Position numbers and translations under genes: made by a program. The notes beneath the pieces were generated by a model. That model was given only the letters and a program-made list of their open reading frames with translations. It did not search any database and was not told the origin of the DNA. From Tenacibaculum lutimaris (GTDB lineage: Bacteria; Bacteroidota; Bacteroidia; Flavobacteriales; Flavobacteriaceae), in contig NZ_RAQM01000006.1 of assembly GCF_003610735.1 (NCBI RefSeq), positions 683,468 to 747,467 on the forward strand: 64,000 bases of DNA, given 5' to 3'. Positions 54,000 to 61,364 of this stretch are shown one piece after another. Positions within the stretch are counted from its first letter, which is position 1; every line of letters starts with the position of its first letter.

Positions 54000-55685
54000 C
54001 TATTTCAAATCTTTTAACATAAGTTGAATAGAAGTATATCCATTCCAAGTGTTCTCGTCTAAAGTATAGGCAATGTCAAAATCGTTTTGTGTTGACGTTA
54101 TTTTATCACCTAAACCAAATCCAATAGCATTGTATGTTTTTTGATCAGATCCGTAAATGATATTCAGTTTTAAATGACTGCTGTCGACACCAACTTGTTT
54201 TCCATAACCATTATCTCTCACAGCAGTTGTGGTAAAAACAGGTTTCATGTTTTGTGGACCAAAAGGTGCCATTTGTTGAATAATACGGAAAAATTTTGGA
54301 GTAATTTCTGATAAGTCGATTTCAGTGTCAATAGTAATTTCTGGAGTTAATAAGCTTTTGTCAATAGTAGCTGCAACAACTTCTTCAAACTTATTTTTAA
54401 AGTTTTCATATTGTTCGGGCAAGAGTGTTAAACCAGCAGCATATTTATGTCCACCAAATTGTTCGATAAACTCAGAGCATTCTTCTAAAGCATTATATAC
54501 ATCAAATCCTTTTACCGAACGAGCAGAAGCAGCTAATTTTTCTCCACTTTTGGTAAAAACCAAAGTAGGTCTGTAGTAAGTTTCTGTTAAACGAGAGGCT
54601 ACAATACCAATTACTCCTTTGTGCCAATTTTCATCAAAAACAACTGTGGTGTAATTTTCTTGTTCGTTGTTGTTTTCAATTTGTAATAAAGCTTCTTGGG
54701 TAATTGCTCTATCTAGTTCTTTTCTATCTGAATTAAATTTTTCTATTGCAGAAGCAAATTCTACTGCTGAGTCAAAATCCATTTCGGTTAATAGCTCAAC
54801 AGCATAATTTCCATGTTTCATACGTCCCGCAGCATTTATCCGCGGAGCGATTATGAAAACAACATCGGTAATAGTGAGTTCTTTTTTTTGTAACTGATGA
54901 ATAATGGCTTTGATACCATTTCGAGGTTGAGAATTGATAACCTGCAATCCGTGATAAGCTAACACTCTATTTTCACCAGTCATAGGAACAATATCAGCTG
55001 CAATTGCAGTAGCTACTAAATCTAAATACGGAATTAAATCTTCAATAGTTTGATTTCTTTTTGAAGCTAATGCTTGAATCAATTTGAAACCAACACCGCA
55101 ACCACATAATTCATCATACGGATAGCTACAATCTACTTGCTTAGGATTTAAAACAGCAACCGCTTTCGGAACTTCGCTTCCTGGTTTGTGGTGATCACAA
55201 ATAATAAAATCGATATTTTTTTCAGTAGCGTAGGCAACTTTATCAATAGCTTTAATTCCACAGTCTAAAGCTATGATGAGAGAAAACCCATTGTCTTCAG
55301 CAAAATCAATTCCTTGAAAAGAAACTCCATATCCTTCTTCATAACGATCAGGAATATAGGTTGCAATATTAGGATGAATTGTTTTTAAGTATGATGACAT
55401 TAAAGAAACAGCTGTAGTTCCGTCAACATCGTAATCGCCAAAAACTAAAATGTTTTCGTTATTTGCAATAGCTGTTTCAATGCGTTGTACTGCGATTTCC
55501 ATATCCTTCATTAAAAAAGGATTGTGTAAATCACTCAACGAAGGGCGAAAGAAATGTTTAGCTTCATCAAATGTTTCAATACCACGTTGTACTAAAATTT
55601 TAGCCAAGGTTGTGTCAACGGACAATTCTTTGGCTAATTGTTTTACTTTAATCGTATCTGGTTGCGGTTTTAATGTCCAGCGCAT
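54000..55685 (-). CDS. recJ: Single-stranded-DNA-specific exonuclease RecJ
   Basis: RecJ degrades single-stranded DNA from 5' to 3' in recombination and mismatch repair. It has 561 residues. DHH-family motifs are FGDYDVDGTTAVSLM, LIIALDCGIKA, ICDHHKPG, CGCGVGFKL, and in the DHHA1 part ASRLTETYYRPTLVF and FGGHKYAAGLTL. The C-terminal OB domain covers about 450-561 (APFGPQNMKPVF). It lies 21 bases after the OsmC-like gene in the same direction. Confidence 0.95.
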   Translation of the reverse strand: MRWTLKPQPDTIKVKQLAKELSVDTTLAKILVQRGIETFDEAKHFFRPSLSDLHNPFLMKDMEIAVQRIETAIANNENILVFGDYDVDGTTAVSLMSSYLKTIHPNIATYIPDRYEEGYGVSFQGIDFAEDNGFSLIIALDCGIKAIDKVAYATEKNIDFIICDHHKPGSEVPKAVAVLNPKQVDCSYPYDELCGCGVGFKLIQALASKRNQTIEDLIPYLDLVATAIAADIVPMTGENRVLAYHGLQVINSQPRNGIKAIIHQLQKKELTITDVVFIIAPRINAAGRMKHGNYAVELLTEMDFDSAVEFASAIEKFNSDRKELDRAITQEALLQIENNNEQENYTTVVFDENWHKGVIGIVASRLTETYYRPTLVFTKSGEKLAASARSVKGFDVYNALEECSEFIEQFGGHKYAAGLTLLPEQYENFKNKFEEVVAATIDKSLLTPEITIDTEIDLSEITPKFFRIIQQMAPFGPQNMKPVFTTTAVRDNGYGKQVGVDSSHLKLNIIYGSDQKTYNAIGFGLGDKITSTQNDFDIAYTLDENTWNGYTSIQLMLKDLK

Positions 55686-55706
55686 AGCAATTTTATCAAA
55701 AATAAA

Positions 55707-56132
55707 TTAGTTGTTATGTAAATGAATAGCTGTAGTTACATCAGCAAATTTTCTAAACATTTCCATAACACCACAGTATTTCTCTATAGATAAATCTACT
55801 GCTTTATTAATTTTTTTCTCGTCTAAATCGCTTCCGTAAAAATGGTAATCAACTAAAACCTTATGATAGTATTTTGGGTGTTCTTCGGTCAATTCACCAG
55901 TAACGACAATTTTAAAATCATCAATTTTAACACGCATCTTTTCTAACATAGGAACAATATCTAAACCTGAACAACCAGCTAGAGAAGAAAGCATCATAGC
56001 TTTAGGTCGTAAACCAGTATTATTTCCTCCATGCTCTTCAGAAGTATCAATAACTATTGAATGTCCACTAGGGTTATCACTTTCAAATTGCATGTTTTCT
56101 TTCCAAACGGTTGTAACTGTGTTTGTTGCCAT
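55707..56132 (-). CDS. OsmC family protein
   Basis: This OsmC/Ohr-fold protein has 141 residues. Typical features are HSIVIDTSEEHGGNNTGLRPKAMMLSSLAGCSGLDIVPML with the first cysteine and VDLSIEKYCGVMEMF with the second. Those two cysteines are the reactive pair in peroxidase members; the group close to YhfA is of unknown substrate. It is the first gene of an operon with recJ. The divergent gene at 56253 codes for another likely peroxide-related protein. Confidence 0.88.
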   Translation of the reverse strand: MATNTVTTVWKENMQFESDNPSGHSIVIDTSEEHGGNNTGLRPKAMMLSSLAGCSGLDIVPMLEKMRVKIDDFKIVVTGELTEEHPKYYHKVLVDYHFYGSDLDEKKINKAVDLSIEKYCGVMEMFRKFADVTTAIHLHNN

Positions 56133-56252
56133 ATCTTGATAATTTTTTGTTTATTGCGTAAGTAAGTCAATGTACATTTCAACTTAATACATTTAAATAG
56201 TAACACAAACTTACAGTAAAAAGTTAGTATTAAAAACTTAAAAAATAAATCT

Positions 56253-56843
56253 ATGCCTTTAGTAACTCCTTTAGATCCAAACCACGATGTTGAAACCAAA
56301 CAACTATCCGATTTTTATAATGAAACCTTAGGTTTTTGCCCTAATTCAGTGTTAACCATGCAACGACGTCCAGAAATTTCCAAAGCTTTTATCAATTTAA
56401 ATAAGGCAGTTATGGCAAATCATGGTCGTGTAACTTCAGCATTAAAAAGAATGATTGCTTGGGTAAGTAGTAATGCTACGGGTTGTCGTTATTGTCAAGC
56501 TCATGCAATTCGTGCCGCAGAACGTTATGGTGCAGAACAAGAACAACTAGATAATATTTGGGAATATAAAACACACCCTGCCTTTTCTGATGCGGAGCGT
56601 GCAGCATTAGATTTTTCATTAGCAGCTTCAATGGTTCCGAATATGGTGGATGAAAAAATTAAAGAAGAATTATATAAATACTGGGAAGAAGGTGAAATTG
56701 TTGAAATGTTAGGAGTAATTTCTCTCTTTGGGTATTTAAACCGTTGGAATGATTCTATGGGAACAAGTATAGAAGATGGTGCAGTGGAAAGTGGAGAACA
56801 ATATTTAGGAAAACATGGTTGGAATAAAGGAAAGCATGTATAA
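56253..56843 (+). CDS. Carboxymuconolactone decarboxylase family protein, peroxidase-related
   Basis: This all-helical protein of the AhpD-like superfamily has 196 residues. The core motif is SSNATGCRYCQAHAIRAAERYG, where CRYCQAH is the redox CxxC with following His of alkylhydroperoxidase AhpD-type members. The N-terminal part ETLGFCPNSVLTMQRRPEISKAFINL is characteristic of the peroxidase-related subgroup. It diverges from the OsmC-like gene, 121 bases away, so both may answer oxidative stress. Confidence 0.88.
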   Translation: MPLVTPLDPNHDVETKQLSDFYNETLGFCPNSVLTMQRRPEISKAFINLNKAVMANHGRVTSALKRMIAWVSSNATGCRYCQAHAIRAAERYGAEQEQLDNIWEYKTHPAFSDAERAALDFSLAASMVPNMVDEKIKEELYKYWEEGEIVEMLGVISLFGYLNRWNDSMGTSIEDGAVESGEQYLGKHGWNKGKHV

Positions 56844-56860
56844 ATGAAATTATCAAAAAT

Positions 56861-56888
56861 AAAAAAGCTCGCAATTGCGAGCTTTTTT
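56861..56888. terminator. Bidirectional terminator
   Basis: AAAAAAGCTCGCAA and TTGCGAGCTTTTTT form a perfect palindrome between the convergent CMD-family gene and mscL. Confidence 0.9.
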
Positions 56889-56905
56889 ATTAAGTATTTA
56901 ATGGA

Positions 56906-57313
56906 TTATTTTTTTAATAAATCTCTAATTTCTGCTAATAACTCTTCTTGGCTAGGTCCCTTTGGAGCTTCTGGTGCAGGTTCTTCTTTTTTCTTCATAG
57001 CATTTACAGCTTTTACAACCATAAACATTACAAAAGCTACAATAATAAAGTCGATAACATTGGTTAAAAACTCACCATACATTATAGCAACTTCTCCTGT
57101 TATTTTACCAGCCTCATCAGCTACACCTTCTTTAAGAACGTATTTTACGTCTTTAAAATCAGCCTTGAAAATAAGTCCAATTAAAGGAGAAACAATTCCT
57201 CCAGTAAAAGAAGTTACCACTTGTTTAAAGGCAGCACCCATTACAAAACCTACTGCAATGTCTACTAAATTACCTTTCATTGCAAAGTCTTTAAACTCTT
57301 TAAGCATTCCCAT
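56906..57313 (-). CDS. mscL: Large-conductance mechanosensitive channel
   Basis: MscL forms a pentameric inner-membrane pore that opens under hypo-osmotic shock. The 135-residue protein has the usual plan: amphipathic N-terminal helix LKEFKDFAMKGNLVDIAVGFVMGAAF leading into TM1, periplasmic loop to about 70, TM2 (FLTNVIDFIIVAFVMFMVVKAVN), and the charged C-terminal bundle MKKKEEPAPEAPKGPSQEELLAEIRDLL. It is the last gene of the tdk-alr-mscL group, 45 bases after alr. Confidence 0.96.
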   Translation of the reverse strand: MGMLKEFKDFAMKGNLVDIAVGFVMGAAFKQVVTSFTGGIVSPLIGLIFKADFKDVKYVLKEGVADEAGKITGEVAIMYGEFLTNVIDFIIVAFVMFMVVKAVNAMKKKEEPAPEAPKGPSQEELLAEIRDLLKK

Positions 57314-57358
57314 ATTTTTGATTTTTAATAGTTAATTGAATTGAAAAGTATAAAAAAA

Positions 57359-58462
57359 TTAGCGTTTTACCAATCTTTTTATACGTTGCGATAAAGCAGT
57401 AAGTATTTCATACGGAATAGTTTCACTCTTATGAGCCATGTATTCCACATGTTGTTGATGGTTAAAGATAATAACTTCATCTCCTTCGTTACAATCAATT
57501 TTTGTAACATCAACCATAATCATATCCATACATACATTTCCTATAATAGGAGCTGGTTGATTATTGATGAAAACAAAACCATTTTTATTACCTAATCTTC
57601 TCGAAATACCATCCGCATGACCAATAGGGATTGTAGCGCTTCTAGTAGTTTGACTTGCAACAAAAGCTCTATTGTAACCAACGGTTTCACCGGGTTGAAT
57701 CAAGTGAATTTGAGAAATAATAGATTTTAAAGTATGAGTGTTTTTTAATTGAGCAGTCTCTTGGTCATCGTTTCCAAATCCGTACAATCCTATTCCTAAA
57801 CGAACCATATCAAATTGAGCTTGTGGGTAATTGATAATTCCAGAAGTGTTTAAGATATGAATCATTGGTTCGTAGCCTAAATGCTTGTAAACTTGTTTTA
57901 CTATATATGCAAAGTTGTTAATTTGTCCAACAGTGAAATCTCTTTCATAAGGGTCTTCACTAGCGGCTAAATGAGAAAAAATCGATTCTACTTTAACATT
58001 ATTTGATTTTTTTAATTCAGCAATTAAAGCAGGTACATCTGTGTGCCAAAACCCTAATCTATTTAATCCAGTATTAAACTTTATGTGAATAGGGTAGTTC
58101 ATCAAAGGAGTTTCGTCGGCTAGTTTCATAAAAGCATCAAAGATTTTGAAACTATACAAGCTAGGCTCAAGTCGATATTTTACAATTTCCTCTAAATTTT
58201 GAATTTGAGGTTGTAAAACTAAGATAGGAGTTTTGATTCCTGCTTCACGTAAAGCAATTCCTTCGTTTGAATATGCTACGGCAAAATAATCAACCTGATC
58301 TTGTACGATTTTGGCAATCTCTACAGATTCGCTTCCATATCCATAAGCTTTAACTACTGCCAAAATTTTGGTTTGAGGTTGTAGCTTTTGTTTAAAATAA
58401 GCAAGGTTGTGTAGTACAGCTTGCGAATCAATTTCTAAAACGGTAACGTGATTATTATTCAT
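57359..58462 (-). CDS. alr: Alanine racemase
   Basis: This PLP enzyme makes D-alanine for peptidoglycan. It has 367 residues. Lys38 in [13 protein letters not shown] binds PLP. The second catalytic residue, Tyr, is in ETVGYNRAF near residue 260. [17 protein letters not shown] and [14 protein letters not shown] are further family markers. The ATG lies inside the end of tdk (8-base overlap), so translation is coupled to tdk. Confidence 0.96.
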   Translation of the reverse strand: MNNNHVTVLEIDSQAVLHNLAYFKQKLQPQTKILAVVKAYGYGSESVEIAKIVQDQVDYFAVAYSNEGIALREAGIKTPILVLQPQIQNLEEIVKYRLEPSLYSFKIFDAFMKLADETPLMNYPIHIKFNTGLNRLGFWHTDVPALIAELKKSNNVKVESIFSHLAASEDPYERDFTVGQINNFAYIVKQVYKHLGYEPMIHILNTSGIINYPQAQFDMVRLGIGLYGFGNDDQETAQLKNTHTLKSIISQIHLIQPGETVGYNRAFVASQTTRSATIPIGHADGISRRLGNKNGFVFINNQPAPIIGNVCMDMIMVDVTKIDCNEGDEVIIFNHQQHVEYMAHKSETIPYEILTALSQRIKRLVKR

Positions 58463-59075
58463 TATTGGTTTCTTCTTCTTTTTTATTATGAGCTTGTTGC
58501 TCTTTCATGGCTTTGTAGTAAGCAGCTCTACTTAATGGTTCATATTCTTGAGTTTCTCCTAAGAACACTAAGTCATTACTTTGTGCTTTTCTGTAACTAT
58601 AATGGGCTAAATTTCCTGTACGAGTACAAACAGCATGCACTTTGGTAACATACTCTGCAGTAGCCATTAAAGCAGGCATTGGGCCAAAAGGTTTCCCTTT
58701 AAAATCCATATCTAAACCAGCAACAATAACACGAACTCCTCTATTCGCTAGGTCGTTACACACGGCAACTATTTCATCGTCAAAAAACTGGGCTTCATCT
58801 ATACCTACCACATCAACATCGTTAGCTAACAACCGAATATTAGAAGATGCAGGAACAGGTGTAGAACGAATTCTATTTTCATTATGTGATACTACTTCTT
58901 CGTCATCATAACGAGTATCAACAGCGGGTTTAAAAATTTCAACGCGTTGTTTGGCAAACTGCGCACGTTTAAGTCTACGAATTAATTCTTCGGTTTTACC
59001 CGAAAACATTGAGCCACAAATTACCTCAATCCAACCAAATTGTTCTGTGTGATTTACTGTATTTTCAAGAAACAT
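58455..59075 (-). CDS. tdk: Thymidine kinase
   Basis: This type II thymidine kinase salvages thymidine to dTMP. It has 206 residues. The P-loop [11 protein letters not shown] (about residues 21-31), [14 protein letters not shown] with the catalytic Glu, and [15 protein letters not shown] are present. The zinc site keeps Cys in [15 protein letters not shown], but the first part of the usual CxxC pair is less clear. The family's C-terminal lasso is replaced by a Glu- and Lys-rich tail. First gene of the tdk-alr-mscL group. Confidence 0.94.
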   Translation of the reverse strand: MFLENTVNHTEQFGWIEVICGSMFSGKTEELIRRLKRAQFAKQRVEIFKPAVDTRYDDEEVVSHNENRIRSTPVPASSNIRLLANDVDVVGIDEAQFFDDEIVAVCNDLANRGVRVIVAGLDMDFKGKPFGPMPALMATAEYVTKVHAVCTRTGNLAHYSYRKAQSNDLVFLGETQEYEPLSRAAYYKAMKEQQAHNKKEEETNNE

Positions 59076-59176
59076 TTTGTAATTTTAAGCTCTAATTATT
59101 GATTTTTGTATTACTTTCGAATGAGGAACAAATTTATTAAATTTTAATAGCAAAAATTCAAATCAAACGACAACTT

Positions 59177-60067
59177 ATGCACAAAAAACTAGCATCAGAT
59201 TTAACCAGTTTAGCACACAGTATCTTACAAATGAAAAACAAAGAAGATGTGTTTGAGTTGAAGCAAAAGGCATATGAAGTTTACGAAAAACTTTTGGTTT
59301 TAGCGTATGTAGAAGAGTATATAAATAACACCCCTAATCCTTTAAAATCTAAAGAAGAGTTGTTGCATGATATAGTGTTGGCTGAAGAAAAACAAAAAGA
59401 AGAAGTTTTGGCCAATAATTTATCAGTAAAAGAAACAGTTGTTAATGATATAAAGGAAGAAATTACAGAAGTTGTTGAAGAAGAGGCAAAAGAAGCTGTT
59501 CAAGAATTGAATGTAGAAGAACCTTTAGAAAAGGGAAGAGTTGTACATCATCTAGAAGAAGATTTACAAGAACAATTAGAGCAAGAGGCTGATGAAATAG
59601 CGGACAATATCATTGAAGCGATAGAAGAAGAAACTATTATAGAAGATATAATAGAACAACCTTTTGATGAACTAGAAGAGTTGTTGCATGGTGACAGTGA
59701 TGTGAAAAATGATGTAAAGGATGTCGGAGAAAGAAAAACACCAACTTTAGAAGATGAATTACAAGATACCATTTCAGTAGATGTAATGACAGATTTGTTT
59801 ACCAAAGCAGAACCTAAAAAAACGGTAAACGACTATTTTCAAAAAACAATACAAATTGATTTAAATGATAGAATTGCCTTTGTAAAACACTTATTTGACG
59901 GTGATCAAAACGATTTTAATAGAGTTATTTCTCAATTAAATACATTTAAAACAGAAAAAGAAGCGAAAAAATTTATCAGTAAAATGATAAAACCAGACTA
60001 TGATTGGTCAGCTAAAGAAGAATACGAAAACAGGTTATTAGAAATCATAGAAAGAAGATTTACATAA
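59177..60067 (+). CDS. Acidic hypothetical protein with conserved C-terminal helical region
   Basis: The protein has 296 residues and no signal peptide or membrane helix. The N-terminal 60 residues are helical (LASDLTSLAHSILQMKNKEDVFELKQKAYEVYEKLLVLAYVEEYI). Residues about 65-190 are extremely rich in Glu and Asp and probably disordered. The last 90 residues are ordered again (LFTKAEPKKTVNDYFQKTIQIDLNDRIAFVKHLFDGDQNDFNRVISQLN... WSAKEEYENRLLEIIERRF). I recognise it as a protein seen across flavobacteria, but without a function. Confidence 0.75.
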   Translation: MHKKLASDLTSLAHSILQMKNKEDVFELKQKAYEVYEKLLVLAYVEEYINNTPNPLKSKEELLHDIVLAEEKQKEEVLANNLSVKETVVNDIKEEITEVVEEEAKEAVQELNVEEPLEKGRVVHHLEEDLQEQLEQEADEIADNIIEAIEEETIIEDIIEQPFDELEELLHGDSDVKNDVKDVGERKTPTLEDELQDTISVDVMTDLFTKAEPKKTVNDYFQKTIQIDLNDRIAFVKHLFDGDQNDFNRVISQLNTFKTEKEAKKFISKMIKPDYDWSAKEEYENRLLEIIERRFT

Positions 60068-60086
60068 AACAAAACAAAAACAAAAT

Positions 60087-60815
60087 ATGGAGCAGAAGTA
60101 TATTTTTTGCATGAAGTGGGGTACGTTGTATGGACCAGAATACGTAAATAGATTGTATTCGATGGTAAAACGAAATTTAACATACGATTTCAAAATGGTG
60201 TGTTTTACAGACGATGAAAAAGGAATAACGGAGGAAGTAGATTGTTATAAAATTCCTGAAATGAACATTCGTACAGATATTCCTGAGAGAATGTGGAAGA
60301 AATTAACAACACTAAAAGAAGACTTGTATGGCTTAAAAGGAACAGCTCTTTTTTTAGATTTAGATATTGTTATTGTTGATAACATAGATTGTTTTTTTGA
60401 AGTAGATGGAACTTTTAGGATTATTAAAGACCATAGTTGGAGAAGTTGGAGAATCACAGGAAATTCATCGGTGTATAGATTTGAAATAGGAAAGCATGGA
60501 TATGTGTTTGATGATTTTTTAAAGAATTTTGAAGAAATAAGAAAAAAACATAGGAATGAACAAGAGTATTTAACTCATAGTATAAATGATAATTCACTCC
60601 TTCAGTATTGGCCAAAGGAATGGTGTCCTAGTTTTAAATATGATTGTGTATCTAGATTTCCTTTAGCTTTTTGGAAAACACCAGTAATTCCTGAAGGAGC
60701 AAAAATTATTATTTTTCACGGAGAAATTAACCCACATAAAGCAATAAAAGGAGGAAGAGGTAAGTGGTACAGGTATGTAAAAGCAGCTCCATGGGTTGAA
60801 GATTATTGGAAATAG
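60087..60815 (+). CDS. Putative GT-A glycosyltransferase
   Basis: The protein has 242 residues, soluble. The opening KYIFCMKWGTLYGPEYVNRLYSMVKRNL and MVCFTDDEKGI, and the metal motif ALFLDLDIVIVDNID (DxD) fit the GT8-like nucleotide-diphospho-sugar fold. The stretch NSSVYRFEIGKHGYVFDDF and the terminal HGEINPHKA further match short bacterial glycosyltransferases acting on surface glycans. It follows the acidic protein gene by 19 bases. Sugar and acceptor are unknown. Confidence 0.78.
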   Translation: MEQKYIFCMKWGTLYGPEYVNRLYSMVKRNLTYDFKMVCFTDDEKGITEEVDCYKIPEMNIRTDIPERMWKKLTTLKEDLYGLKGTALFLDLDIVIVDNIDCFFEVDGTFRIIKDHSWRSWRITGNSSVYRFEIGKHGYVFDDFLKNFEEIRKKHRNEQEYLTHSINDNSLLQYWPKEWCPSFKYDCVSRFPLAFWKTPVIPEGAKIIIFHGEINPHKAIKGGRGKWYRYVKAAPWVEDYWK

Positions 60816-60848
60816 GATTGTATTTATTAATCATGTCATAAAAAGATA

Positions 60849-60878
60849 AAAAAGGGAGTAAATTTACCCCCTTTTTTT
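60849..60878 (+). terminator. Terminator after the glycosyltransferase gene
   Basis: AAAAAGGG-A-GTAAA and TTTAC-C-CCCTTTTTTT form a stem with one A-C mismatch and a long T tail. Confidence 0.75.
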
Positions 60879-61364
60879 AATTAAAATCTAAAAACTGTTT
60901 GTTAACTAAATAGATATAATAGGGGTGTAATGTTTTTTGAAAAGGGTTTTCCCTGAAAATAGAACTTAGAATTTAAAAATAAGTTCAAAGCTCCGCAAGA
61001 TTTAAACCACTTGCAGTAGGGTAATTATATTATAGGGGAAAACCCCTTTTTTCTTGTAAGAGATAATGAATTAAGTTGTTAAACATGTGTTAATTGCTTA
61101 ATTTTACACTCGCTCAAACTCCTTAATTGAGCAATTACCTCTTAAATAACGGACGGCCCTCGTACCTCTCTTAATTGCTACCTCTCATAATTTAAAATAG
61201 TTATTTAATAACCTTTCGAAAAGATGTTTTACAGCTAACTTAACTTTTGTTGGCTAGGTGAGTAACCCCTTTAATTGTATATAATTAAAGAATAATACTA
61301 TGTAAAATATTACAATATGTTGCTTAACGACACAAAACCTGCCTGTAAAGGGGAGAGGTTAAAA
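60879..61364 (+). promoter_or_regulatory. Long structured leader before the adhesin gene
   Basis: These 486 bases hold no ORF. Visible structure: AAGGGTTTTCCCT (60942-60954) and AGGGGAAAACCCCTTTTTT (61034-61052), each a small hairpin and also complementary to each other over GGGTTTTCCC/GGGAAAACCC; the second has a T run like a terminator. Between them lies GCAAG...CTTGC (60995-61014). Later come GCTCAA...TTGAGC (61112-61132) and repeated TTAATTG words. No TAnnTTTG promoter is seen. The role is unproved; a regulated long 5' leader fits. Confidence 0.4.

Noticed and set aside
60960..61060. Cyclic-di-GMP (GEMM) or other known riboswitch in the adhesin leader
   Set aside because: The GCAAG...CTTGC and AGGGG...CCCCT elements do not match the conserved core that I know for GEMM or other common classes; left as unassigned structure.
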